Shown piece by piece: positions 37,916 to 46,803 of a DNA stretch of 58,985 nt (within the stretch, counting starts at the first letter, position 1; each line of letters opens with the position of its first letter). The translations under genes were made by a program, and so were the position numbers. The stretch is from contig DXEI01000029.1 in NCBI GenBank assembly GCA_019115045.1, positions 1 to 58,985 of the forward strand. The letters run 5' to 3'. The notes under the pieces are model-generated. The model worked only from the letters and a program-made list of their open reading frames with translations, did no database searches and was not told the DNA's origin. This DNA is from Candidatus Gemmiger excrementipullorum. Its GTDB lineage: Bacteria > Bacillota > Clostridia > Oscillospirales > Ruminococcaceae.

Positions 37916-39271
37916 TCAGCGGCCGAAGCCTTTGAAGCCGCCCATGCCGCCCATACTGCCCAGGCTGCGCATGAACCCTTTGGGGTTGCGGCGGACTTTT
38001 TTCATCATTTTCTGGATCATCTCATACTGGCGCAGCAGCTTGTTGACGGCCTCGACGGTCTGGCCGGAGCCCGCCGCGATGCGGCGCTTGCGCTTGGGGT
38101 TGATGATCTCGGGCTTGGCGCGTTCTGCCGGCGTCATCGAGTAGATGATCGCCTCGATATGCGGCAGGGCTTTCTCGTCCAGCTGGTCGGCGTCGATCTG
38201 GCTGCCGCCGGGCATCATGGCCAGCAGCGCCGACGCGCCGCCCATCTTTTTTACCTGCTGGAACTGCGCGAGCAGGTCGTTCATATCGAACTTGTTCTCC
38301 ATCATGCGGCGGGCGGCCTGTTCGGCCTCCTTGTCGCTCTGGATGCTCTGCGCTTTTTCGATCAGCGAGAGCACGTCACCCATGCCCAGGATGCGGCTGG
38401 CCATGCGCGCGGGGTAGAACGGCTCAAGGTCAGCGAGCTTTTCGCCGGTGCCCTGGAAGTAGATGGGCTTGCCGGTGACCGCCAGCACCGAGAGCGCCGC
38501 GCCGCCGCGGGTGTCGCCGTCGGTCTTGGTCAGCACCACGCCGGTGATGCCGATCTTCTCGTTGAAGGTCTTGGCGACGTTGACGGCTTCCTGGCCGGAC
38601 ATTGCATCGACGACGAGCAGCGTCTCGTCCACTTCGACGGCCTGCTTGATGCGCACGAGCTCTTCCATCAGCGCATCGTCGATCTGCAGACGGCCGGCGG
38701 TGTCGAGGATGACGATGTCGTTGCCGTGGTCCCGCGCGTGGGCCATCGCCTTTTGGGCGATGTGCTCGGGCACTTCGGTACCCAGGGTAAAGACGGGCAC
38801 GCCGGCCTGCTCGCCGACGATCTGCAGCTGCTGGATGGCCGCCGGGCGGTAGACGTCGCAGGCGACCAGCAGCGGGCGGCGGCCCTGGCTGCGGTAGAAC
38901 TGCCCCAGCTTGGCGGCGTGGGTGGTTTTACCGTTGCCCTGCAGGCCGCACATCATCAATACGGTCTGGCCCTTGTTTTTGATGCGCAGCGTCTGCGGTT
39001 CCTCGCCGCCCATCAGTTTGGTCAGTTCCTCGTTGACGATCTTGACGACCTGCTGGGCGGGGGTCAGGCTTTCCATGACCTCCTGGCCCATGGCGCGCTC
39101 CGAGACCTGGGCGCAGAAATCTTTGGCGACTTTGTAGTTGACGTCGGCTTCCAGCAGCGCCATGCGCACCTCGCGCATCGCCGCTTTGATGTCGGCCTCG
39201 TTCAGCTTGCCTTTGCCGCGCAGCTTTTTGAACACGCCGTTGAGGCGTTCTGTCAGGGATTCAAAGGCCAT
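37916..39271 (-). CDS. ffh: Signal recognition particle protein Ffh
   Basis: MAFESLTERLNGVFKKLRGKGKLNEADI; CGLQGNGKTTHAAKL; LDTAGRLQIDDALMEEL; M-domain RIAAGSGQTVEAVNKLLRQYEMIQKMMKK. Confidence 0.98.
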   Translation of the reverse strand: MAFESLTERLNGVFKKLRGKGKLNEADIKAAMREVRMALLEADVNYKVAKDFCAQVSERAMGQEVMESLTPAQQVVKIVNEELTKLMGGEEPQTLRIKNKGQTVLMMCGLQGNGKTTHAAKLGQFYRSQGRRPLLVACDVYRPAAIQQLQIVGEQAGVPVFTLGTEVPEHIAQKAMAHARDHGNDIVILDTAGRLQIDDALMEELVRIKQAVEVDETLLVVDAMSGQEAVNVAKTFNEKIGITGVVLTKTDGDTRGGAALSVLAVTGKPIYFQGTGEKLADLEPFYPARMASRILGMGDVLSLIEKAQSIQSDKEAEQAARRMMENKFDMNDLLAQFQQVKKMGGASALLAMMPGGSQIDADQLDEKALPHIEAIIYSMTPAERAKPEIINPKRKRRIAAGSGQTVEAVNKLLRQYEMIQKMMKKVRRNPKGFMRSLGSMGGMGGFKGFGR

Positions 39272-39659
39272 CGGGTTCCTCCTGCGTGTCAAGGCGCGCC
39301 ACGATCTGCAGCATCTCGTCGGTGTCGGTATGGATGCGCGGCACCGGGGTGAACAGCCCCGAGTTGCAGCAGCGGATCTCCATGATCAGCTGGCGCAGCC
39401 GCGTCAGGTCCGCCTGGGCGGCGGTGTGGCGGCGGGCGTTGCCCAGCTTGGCTTCCAGGTCGTCGAGCGCGGCCTCGCCATGTTTGATGGCGTCGCGCAC
39501 GCCCTGGCGCGTGATGCCGAAATTTTCGGCGATCTCGGCCAGCGAGAGATCCTCGTCGTAATACTCCGTCAGGATCGCGCGCTGTTTTTCGGTCAAGACC
39601 GGGCCGTAAAAGTCCAACAGGATGGAGTAGCCCAGGTTTTTTTGCGGTTTGCCCGCCAT
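39261..39659 (-). CDS. ylxM: YlxM family DNA-binding protein
   Basis: GYSILLDFYGPVLTEKQRAILTEYYDEDLSLAEIAENFGITRQGVRDAIKHGE; overlaps ffh start. Confidence 0.93.
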   Translation of the reverse strand: MAGKPQKNLGYSILLDFYGPVLTEKQRAILTEYYDEDLSLAEIAENFGITRQGVRDAIKHGEAALDDLEAKLGNARRHTAAQADLTRLRQLIMEIRCCNSGLFTPVPRIHTDTDEMLQIVARLDTQEEPDGL

Positions 39660-39909
39660 AGCCCGCGCTCCTTCCGCTGTGTTCGCCGTTCATTTGCATG
39701 CCGTGTAAAGTTTTTTTCTTTACAGCCTAGCCATTATAGCAGGGCTTGGGGCCAAAGTCAAGGCCCGGACGTCATTTTTTTGCACATTGCCCCGCCTTGC
39801 GCCCGCCGCACAAAAAAATGCGCCGAAACCGCCCGGGCAGGTGCAAACGACGCAGACTTATGCTATAATAGAGCGTACGACGATTTTACCGGGAAGGAGG
39901 GGCTGTGCC

Positions 39910-40803
39910 GTGGCGATCTTGAAAAGCTATTACCAGGAAGTATACCGCTCGCCCGTGGTGCGGCTGGACGGATATTCCGGCCGGCACGGCCTGCCCGCCA
40001 GCATTTTGGCCTACCTGGACTTTGGCGGCGCGACCGGCACCAGCAAGGACGGCCTGGCCGAGACGATGCTGGCCTTTGCCACCGAGCGCGGCGCCCTGAA
40101 ACCCGGCATGCCGGTGGTGGAAGCCAGTTCCGGCAGTTTTGGCGCGGCGCTGGCGGTCAGCTGCGCCACCACCGGGCACCCCTGCATCCTGGTGGTGCCC
40201 AGCAGCCTGCCCATTGCGCGCCGCCAGCGCCTGCAGGAGCTGGGCGCACGCATCGTGGTGTGCAGCAGCGGCGGCCGCCGGGCCATGGACCGCATTGCCG
40301 AGGATACCGCCCGCCGCTACGGCGGGTATTTCACCCACTATTTTTCCAACGACGACAACCCCGAGTACCACCGCCGCGTGACAGGCCCGCAGATCTTGAA
40401 AGCGGCGGGCGAAACCATCGACGCCATCGTCATCGGCGTGGGCAGCGGCGGCACGGTGACCGGCGTGGCCGAGTACATCAAAGCCTGGAACAGTATGATC
40501 CGCATCGTGGCGGTGGAGCCTGCCGAGTGCGCCGCCATCTCGGGCGGGATGATCGGCCAGCACGGCATTGCGGGCATCGGCCCCGGTTTTGTGCCGGAAA
40601 ACTATAACCCCTACGTGGTGGACACCGTATTGACGGTGACCACCGCCGACGCTGAGCGCGCGGCGCGCGAAGTGCTGTTTTTTGACGGCGTGCCCGCCTG
40701 CACCAGCGCCGGGGCCACGCTGGCCGCCGCCGTGCAGCTGGTGGGCGCCGGTAAGGCCAAACGCCCGCTGTGCGTGTTTGCCGGGCGCAAAATGTACGAA
40801 TAA
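39910..40803 (+). CDS. PLP-dependent cysteine synthase-family enzyme
   Basis: GTG start after ggaaggagg; GTSKDGLAETML, VEASSGSFGAALAVSCATTGHPCILVVPSSLP, IGVGSGGTVTGVAEYIK. Confidence 0.85.
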   Translation: MAILKSYYQEVYRSPVVRLDGYSGRHGLPASILAYLDFGGATGTSKDGLAETMLAFATERGALKPGMPVVEASSGSFGAALAVSCATTGHPCILVVPSSLPIARRQRLQELGARIVVCSSGGRRAMDRIAEDTARRYGGYFTHYFSNDDNPEYHRRVTGPQILKAAGETIDAIVIGVGSGGTVTGVAEYIKAWNSMIRIVAVEPAECAAISGGMIGQHGIAGIGPGFVPENYNPYVVDTVLTVTTADAERAAREVLFFDGVPACTSAGATLAAAVQLVGAGKAKRPLCVFAGRKMYE

Positions 40804-40851
40804 GCGCGGCTGCGCAGGCGCTTCTTTAGGCGTAGCGCGCCGCACAAGGGC

Positions 40852-40882
40852 ACCGCCCCGTTCCTGCGAACGGGGCGGTTTT
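40852..40882 (+). terminator. Rho-independent terminator
   Basis: ACCGCCCCGTTCctgcGAACGGGGCGGTTTT. Confidence 0.8.
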
Positions 40883-40949
40883 GTATGGCATGCCGCCGCC
40901 CTTTTTTGCATAGGATTTGGCAGACATCCTATGGGAAGGGGTTGGCGGT

Positions 40950-41225
40950 ATGAAAGGTGACCCGGAAGAGCGGGCCGTGGCGGTAGGCAGGTACATCGTG
41001 CGCAGCGGCGCGACGGTGCGCGCGGCGGCCGCCGTGTTTGGGGTGAGCAAAAGCACGATCTGGAAAGACCAGGGCCGGCTGCGGCGCACCCACCCCGGCC
41101 TGTGGGCCGAGGTGCAGACCGTGGTGCAGCGCAACAAGGCCGAGCGCCACCTGCGCGGCGGCGAGGCGACGCGCCGCAAATATTTGCGCCGGGCCGCTTG
41201 CGCCGGGCCGCGCCGCACAGTATAA
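40950..41225 (+). CDS. spoIIID: Sporulation transcriptional regulator SpoIIID
   Basis: [79 protein letters not shown] matches SpoIIID end to end by recall. Confidence 0.93.
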   Translation: MKGDPEERAVAVGRYIVRSGATVRAAAAVFGVSKSTIWKDQGRLRRTHPGLWAEVQTVVQRNKAERHLRGGEATRRKYLRRAACAGPRRTV

Positions 41226-41262
41226 TAAAGGTAAAATCACCCGGAAAAGGACGGCGAACACG

Positions 41263-41742
41263 ATGAAGCGGACGGATTACATCAGCTGGGACGAATATTT
41301 CATGGGCATTGCCCTGCTTTCGGCCATGCGCTCCAAAGACAACAACAGCCAGGTGGGCGCCTGCATCGTAAGCCCCGAGAACAAGATCCTCTCGCTGGGG
41401 TACAACGGCATGCCCATCGGCTGCAACGACGACGATATGCCGTGGGAGCGCGAGGGCGACGACCTGGACACGAAGTACATGTACGTCTGCCACTCGGAGC
41501 TCAACGCGATCTTGAACAGCCCGCACAACGACCTGCACGGCGCGCGCATGTATGTGACGCTGTTCCCCTGCAATGAGTGCGCCAAGGCCATTATCCAGAG
41601 CGGCATCAAGGAACTGATCTATCTTTCGGACAAATACCACGACAGCCATGCCAGCATTGCCAGCCGCCGCATGTTCAACATGACCGGCGTGAAATACCGC
41701 GCCTATGAACCGACCGGGCGCGAGATCCGCCTGGATGTGTAA
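41263..41742 (+). CDS. dCMP deaminase family protein
   Basis: CHSELNAI and [12 protein letters not shown] zinc motifs; [21 protein letters not shown]. Confidence 0.93.
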   Translation: MKRTDYISWDEYFMGIALLSAMRSKDNNSQVGACIVSPENKILSLGYNGMPIGCNDDDMPWEREGDDLDTKYMYVCHSELNAILNSPHNDLHGARMYVTLFPCNECAKAIIQSGIKELIYLSDKYHDSHASIASRRMFNMTGVKYRAYEPTGREIRLDV

Positions 41743-41758
41743 CGCGGGAGGGCAAAGC

Positions 41759-42382
41759 ATGGATACCATCATCATTGGCATTGCGGGCGGCACCGGCAGC
41801 GGCAAAACGACGCTGACCGAGCGCCTGCGCGAGCATTTTGGCGCCAACGAAGTCAGCGTGCTGAACCACGACAGCTACTACAAACGCCACGACGAACTGC
41901 CGTATGAGGAGCGCTGCAAGCTCAACTACGACCACCCCGACAGCTTCGACACCCCGCTGATGGCCGCCCACCTGCGCGAACTGCGCGCCGGGCACGCCGT
42001 GCAGGTGCCGGTCTACGACTATACCATCCACAACCGCAGCGACGAGACGGTGCTGGTGAAGCCCGCGCCGGTCATCATTGTGGAGGGCATCCTGATTTTT
42101 GACGCGCCGGAGCTGTGCGAGCTGATGGACATGAAAGTCTTTGTGGACACCGACGCTGACGTGCGCATTCTGCGGCGCATCGTGCGCGACGTCAAGGAGC
42201 GCGGCCGCACGCTGGACAGCGTGGTGACGCAGTACCTGACGACGGTCAAACCGATGCACGAACAGTTTGTGGAACCCAGCAAGCGCAAAGCCGACCTGAT
42301 CGTGCCCGAGGGCGGGCGCAACCTGGTGGCGCTGGAGCTGCTGATCAAGTGGATCGCAGACCACCTGCGCGCGGCCGAGTGA
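41759..42382 (+). CDS. udk: Uridine kinase
   Basis: IGIAGGTGSGKTTLTERL; LNHDSYYKRHDELPYEERCKLNYDHPDSFD; VEGILIF. Confidence 0.95.
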   Translation: MDTIIIGIAGGTGSGKTTLTERLREHFGANEVSVLNHDSYYKRHDELPYEERCKLNYDHPDSFDTPLMAAHLRELRAGHAVQVPVYDYTIHNRSDETVLVKPAPVIIVEGILIFDAPELCELMDMKVFVDTDADVRILRRIVRDVKERGRTLDSVVTQYLTTVKPMHEQFVEPSKRKADLIVPEGGRNLVALELLIKWIADHLRAAE

Positions 42383-42469
42383 ACGCCGCCGCACAGACGG
42401 CCTGCAAAAATGAAAAACCACACAAAAGAAATCCGGCAGGGTCTCCCCTGGCGGATTCATACTGTTTAA

Positions 42470-42793
42470 AAACGTCGCCATCGGCGGACATGCGCCGACG
42501 ACGGCGACACATACAGGGAAATTTTGCGGCAAACTGTGTGCGAGGAGCGTTAGCGACGAGTGCGCGGTTTGCCGTAAAATTTTGTCGAAGGCTGCAAAGC
42601 TGAGCGCCGCCTGCGGCGGATGCAGCGAGGCGGAGCAGGGGCAGCGGTCGCAGAGCGCAAGCGCCATACTTGGCGCGCCGCGCGATGCGGGCACCGCAAC
42701 CCGGCCTCTCCAAAGGGGGAAATAGACGCGTTAGGCGCGGCCGTACGCGGCTGTTGCCCCCTTTGCAGCGGTGTCGAGTTTCTCGACACGCTG
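42470..42793 (+). repeat. Dispersed multi-hairpin repeat, copy B (plus orientation, with an internal insert of about 120 bp)
   Basis: Matches the reverse complement of 6601-6815 in blocks; the insert lies between GTCGAAGG (42584-42591) and CCAAAGGGGG. Confidence 0.9.
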
Positions 42794-42844
42794 AATCCGG
42801 CAGGGTCTCCCCTGCCGGATTTTTTGCTGCGTTGTGCGGGCGGT

Positions 42845-44263
42845 TTACCAGAGGTTGACGACCTCGTTGTACAGGCCCTCGTAGCTCTTGGCGGAGTTGG
42901 CCCAGCTGAAGTCGCACTCCATGGCGCGGCGGACCAGGATCGGCCAGCCATCCTTCTGCCAGTAGCCCTCCTTGGCGCGCCAGCAGGCCTCGTACAGCTC
43001 GTGGGCGTTGTAGTTGGCGAAGGTGAAGCCGTTGCCGTAGCCGTCGCCGGAGTCGTGGATGGAGTCGCGCAGGCCGCCGGTCTCGCGCACGACGGGGATG
43101 GTGCCGTAGCGGCAGGCCACCATCTGGGACAGGCCGCAGGGCTCAGAGCGCGAAGGCATCAGGAAGATGTCGGCGCCGGCGTAGATGCGCTGCGCCAATG
43201 CGGCGTTGAAGCCGATGTAGACGCCCACGCGGCCGGGGTTGCGCGCGCAGAGCTCGTTGAAGAAGTTCTCGTACTGCGCTTCGCCGGAGCCGAGGATGAC
43301 CAGCTCGATGCCCTGCTGCAGCAGGCCCTCGGCAATGGCGCGCACGAGGTCCAGACCTTTGTGGCCGACCAGGCGGGTGACCATGGCCATGACGGGGCTG
43401 CCGTCCTTATGCAGGCCGAACTCATCCTGCAGGGCGGCCTTGCAGACCGCCTTGCCGTCCTGGAAGGTGTCGGCGTCGTAGTTTTTGGCGATGTCGGGGT
43501 CGGTGGCCGGGTCAAACACATCGACGTCGATGCCGTTGAGGATGCCGCAGGTCTTGTACTGTTTCTGGCGCAGCAGGCCGTCCAGGCCGTGGCTGAACCA
43601 GGGGTCCAAAATTTCCTGCGCGTAGGTGGGGCTGACCGTCGTGACCTTGTCGGCAGTCTCGATGGCGCCTTTCATAAAGTTGGCGCAGCCGTCGTACTCG
43701 ACGATATGGGCGTCGCGCGCGCCGATGCCGCAGGTATCCTCGAGTATGTCGAGTCCGTACTTGCCCTGGTAGGCGATGTTGTGGATGGTGAACACCGTCT
43801 TGATGCGGTTGAACTTGTCCAGGTGGCGGTAGTACAAGTTCAGGTAGACGGGCGTCAGCGCGGTCTCCCAGTCGTTGCAGTTGATGATGTCTGGCTCGAA
43901 ATCGGTATAGAACAGCATTTCGAGGATGGCGCGGGAGAAGAAGGCGAAGCGCTCGCCGTCGTCGTAGAAGCCGTACAGGCCGCTGCGCTTGAAGTAATAC
44001 TCGTTGTCGATAAAGTAGTAGGTGACGCCGTCGTTCTCGGCCTTGAACAGGCCGCAGTACTGGCTGCGCCAGCCGACCGGCACGCTGAAGTTGGTGACGT
44101 AGGTCAGCGTGTCTTTAAACTTTAAGTCGCCGTACAGCGGCATGACGACGCGGCAGTCGACGCCGTCTTTGACGAGCGCCTTGGGCAGCGCGCCCGCCAC
44201 GTCGGCCAGGCCGCCGGATTTGGCGTAAGGGGCAGCCTCGCTGGCTGCGTACAGAATTTTCAT
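42845..44263 (-). CDS. glgA: Glycogen synthase
   Basis: MKILYAASEAAPYAKSGGLADVAGALPKAL; MPSRSEPCGLSQMVACRYGTIPVVRETGGLRDSI. Confidence 0.97.
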   Translation of the reverse strand: MKILYAASEAAPYAKSGGLADVAGALPKALVKDGVDCRVVMPLYGDLKFKDTLTYVTNFSVPVGWRSQYCGLFKAENDGVTYYFIDNEYYFKRSGLYGFYDDGERFAFFSRAILEMLFYTDFEPDIINCNDWETALTPVYLNLYYRHLDKFNRIKTVFTIHNIAYQGKYGLDILEDTCGIGARDAHIVEYDGCANFMKGAIETADKVTTVSPTYAQEILDPWFSHGLDGLLRQKQYKTCGILNGIDVDVFDPATDPDIAKNYDADTFQDGKAVCKAALQDEFGLHKDGSPVMAMVTRLVGHKGLDLVRAIAEGLLQQGIELVILGSGEAQYENFFNELCARNPGRVGVYIGFNAALAQRIYAGADIFLMPSRSEPCGLSQMVACRYGTIPVVRETGGLRDSIHDSGDGYGNGFTFANYNAHELYEACWRAKEGYWQKDGWPILVRRAMECDFSWANSAKSYEGLYNEVVNLW

Positions 44264-44290
44264 AAGTGCCTCCATACAGATGGTGGTTGT

Positions 44291-44334
44291 AAAAAGCAGA
44301 AGGACGGGGCGGCCTGCGGTCTCCCCGTCCTTCT
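44291..44334 (-). terminator. Rho-independent terminator between glgD and glgA
   Basis: GAAGGACGGGGagaccgcaggccgCCCCGTCCTTCtgcTTTTT on minus strand. Confidence 0.75.
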
Positions 44335-44384
44335 CATGTACACCGCCCCGCGGGGAGAAGGCGGGCGGCTACGATGAGCTTGCG

Positions 44385-45509
44385 TTAGACGCTGTGGCCC
44401 TTGGCGATGAACACCGGGAAGGTGTCGGTGCCGGAGAGTTTCTTGCCCTCGGTGATGTGGACGTTCTTATCGGTGACCACATACTCGACCTGGCAGTCCG
44501 GCTCGACGACGGTGTCCTGCATAAGCACACAGTTTTTGACAACGGCGCCCTTTTTGACCTGGCAGCCGCGGAACAGCACGCAATTCTCCACCGTGCCTTC
44601 GATCACGCAGCCGTCGGCCAGCAGGCTGTTCTTGACAGAGCTGCCTTCCAGGTAGCGGGTGGGGTTGTCGTCGCGGATCTTGGTGTAGATCGGCGCGCCG
44701 CCAAACAGCGCTTCCATGCTGCCGGGCTCCAGCAGGCGCATGTTCTCGTCGAAGTAGCTCTTCATGTCCGAGATGCGCGCCGCATAGCCCTTGAACTCAT
44801 ACGCCTGCACGTTGAGCAGCTTGAGGTTGCGGGCCAGGATGTCGCGCTCGAAGTAGATCAGGCCGCGCACCGCCGCGTCATGCACGAGGTGGATGAGGGT
44901 CTCGCGCTCAATGACGTAGATGTTCATCGAGAGGTTCTGCTCGCCCAGGCGGTAGTCGTTGGAGAGGATCTCGGTCACACGGCCGCTTTCGTCGATGCGG
45001 ACGGTGTAGTTGTCGCTGCGCGCACCCTCGGGAATGGAGGCGCGGTTGTAGACCATCGTGACGTCGGCGCCGCTGGCGACATGCGCCTCGATCAGCTTGC
45101 CGAAGTCAAAGTTGACGGCAATGTAGGAGTCCGAGAGGATGACGTAGCGCTCTTTCTGCGCTTCGAGCCAGGAGAGGATGCTCTCCAGCGCGTCGACGCG
45201 GCCGGAGTACATCTTGACGCCGCGCTCCGCAAAGGGCGGCACGATGTTGAGGCCGCCGCGCTTGCGGGTGAGGTCCCATTCACGGCCGGCGCCGAGGTGG
45301 TCCATCAGCGAGTGATAGTTGCGGCGCACGATGATGGAGACGTTGTCGATGCCGTTGTTGGCCATGCTGGACAGCATGAAGTCGATCAGACGGTAGCGGC
45401 CGCCGAACGGGATGGAGGCCATCGAGCGCTCCGCCACCAGTTCGGGAACAAGATTATCGTAGGTGTTGGCGAAAATGACGCCGAGAGCGTTGACGTTGCT
45501 GTTTACCAT
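44385..45509 (-). CDS. glgD: Glucose-1-phosphate adenylyltransferase subunit GlgD
   Basis: [54 protein letters not shown]. Confidence 0.95.
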   Translation of the reverse strand: MVNSNVNALGVIFANTYDNLVPELVAERSMASIPFGGRYRLIDFMLSSMANNGIDNVSIIVRRNYHSLMDHLGAGREWDLTRKRGGLNIVPPFAERGVKMYSGRVDALESILSWLEAQKERYVILSDSYIAVNFDFGKLIEAHVASGADVTMVYNRASIPEGARSDNYTVRIDESGRVTEILSNDYRLGEQNLSMNIYVIERETLIHLVHDAAVRGLIYFERDILARNLKLLNVQAYEFKGYAARISDMKSYFDENMRLLEPGSMEALFGGAPIYTKIRDDNPTRYLEGSSVKNSLLADGCVIEGTVENCVLFRGCQVKKGAVVKNCVLMQDTVVEPDCQVEYVVTDKNVHITEGKKLSGTDTFPVFIAKGHSV

Positions 45510-46726
45510 TGTTCCTCACCATCCTTTACATTGGTAGATACCATTGCCTTGGGGCCGACCGTGGCGCCCTTGCCGACGACGACGCCGGAACCGACCGTGG
45601 CAACGTCGCCGGGCTCGGCGATGTTGAGCGCGCCTTCCGGCATGGCGCCGACCGTGGCGCCCTCCTCGATCGTGACGTTCTCGGCCACGATGCAGTGCTT
45701 GACCGACGCGCCCGCCTTGATGACGGTGCCGCCCATGACGACGGCCGCTTCCACCGTAGCACCCTTTTCGACGGTAACGCCGGGGAACAGGATGGAGTGG
45801 GTGACCGTGCCGTCAATGCGGCAGCCCTCGGACACCATCGAGTTGACGATGGTGGCGTCGGAGCCGATCTTCTGGCAGGGCTGGCCGGAGTTGCGGGAGT
45901 AGATCTTCCAGTTCTCGTCAAACAGGTTGATGCCGGAGTGTTTGGGGTCCAGCACCTCCATGTTGGCCTGCCACAGGCTGGAGATGGTGCCGACGTCTTT
46001 CCAGTAGCCGCTGAAATGGTAGGCGTACATGCGGCGGCCGTCCTTGAGCAGGTTGGGGATGACGTTTTTGCCAAAGTCGTTTTCGGAGTTGGGGTCGGCC
46101 TCGTCCTCGGTGAGGTATTTCTTGAGGATGTCCCAGTTGAAGATGTAGATACCCATCGAGGCCAGGTTGCTCTTGGGCTCTTTGGGTTTTTCCTGGAACT
46201 CGTTGATGCGGTCGTTTTCGTCGGTGACCATCAGGCCGAAGCGGGACGCCTCGCTCCAGGGCACTTCCATGACGGCGACGCTGAACTCGGCGTCTTTTTC
46301 TTTGTGGAAGCGCAGGAAGTCCGAATAATCCTGCTTGCAGATCTGGTCGCCGGAAAGGATAATGACATATTTGGGGTCGTAGCGGTCAATGAAGGAAATG
46401 TTCTGGTAGATCGCGTTGGCAGTGCCCTTGTACCAGTCGGACCCGGTGGCCTGCTGGTAGGGCGGCAGCACATGGACGCCGCCGTGCAGGCGGTCAAGGT
46501 CCCACGGCTGGCCATTGCCGATGTACTCGTTGAGGACCAGCGGCTGGTACTGGGTCAGGATGCCGACGGTGTCGATATCCGAGTTGACGCAGTTGGACAG
46601 CGGAAAGTCGATGATACGGTACTTTCCGCCAAACGGAACTGCGGGCTTGGCGAGCTTTTGGGTCAGCGCATACAGGCGCGAGCCTTGGCCGCCGGCCAGG
46701 ATCATTGCGATCATTTCTTTTGCCAT
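45503..46726 (-). CDS. glgC: Glucose-1-phosphate adenylyltransferase
   Basis: [62 protein letters not shown]. Confidence 0.97.
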   Translation of the reverse strand: MAKEMIAMILAGGQGSRLYALTQKLAKPAVPFGGKYRIIDFPLSNCVNSDIDTVGILTQYQPLVLNEYIGNGQPWDLDRLHGGVHVLPPYQQATGSDWYKGTANAIYQNISFIDRYDPKYVIILSGDQICKQDYSDFLRFHKEKDAEFSVAVMEVPWSEASRFGLMVTDENDRINEFQEKPKEPKSNLASMGIYIFNWDILKKYLTEDEADPNSENDFGKNVIPNLLKDGRRMYAYHFSGYWKDVGTISSLWQANMEVLDPKHSGINLFDENWKIYSRNSGQPCQKIGSDATIVNSMVSEGCRIDGTVTHSILFPGVTVEKGATVEAAVVMGGTVIKAGASVKHCIVAENVTIEEGATVGAMPEGALNIAEPGDVATVGSGVVVGKGATVGPKAMVSTNVKDGEEQW

Positions 46727-46803
46727 AAGATTTCTCCCCTTAATTTACTGGCGTATGCCATTACTAACAAGTGGTCTATCCATCCACGCAGAGGTAAGCG
46801 GGC

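Noticed and set aside
39886-41847. 653-aa minus-strand ORF
   Set aside because: Antisense across four real plus-strand genes; not plausible.
42345-42951. ORFs across repeat copy B (42345-42917, 42550-42951)
   Set aside because: Frames overlap glgA antisense and the structured repeat; no coding signature.
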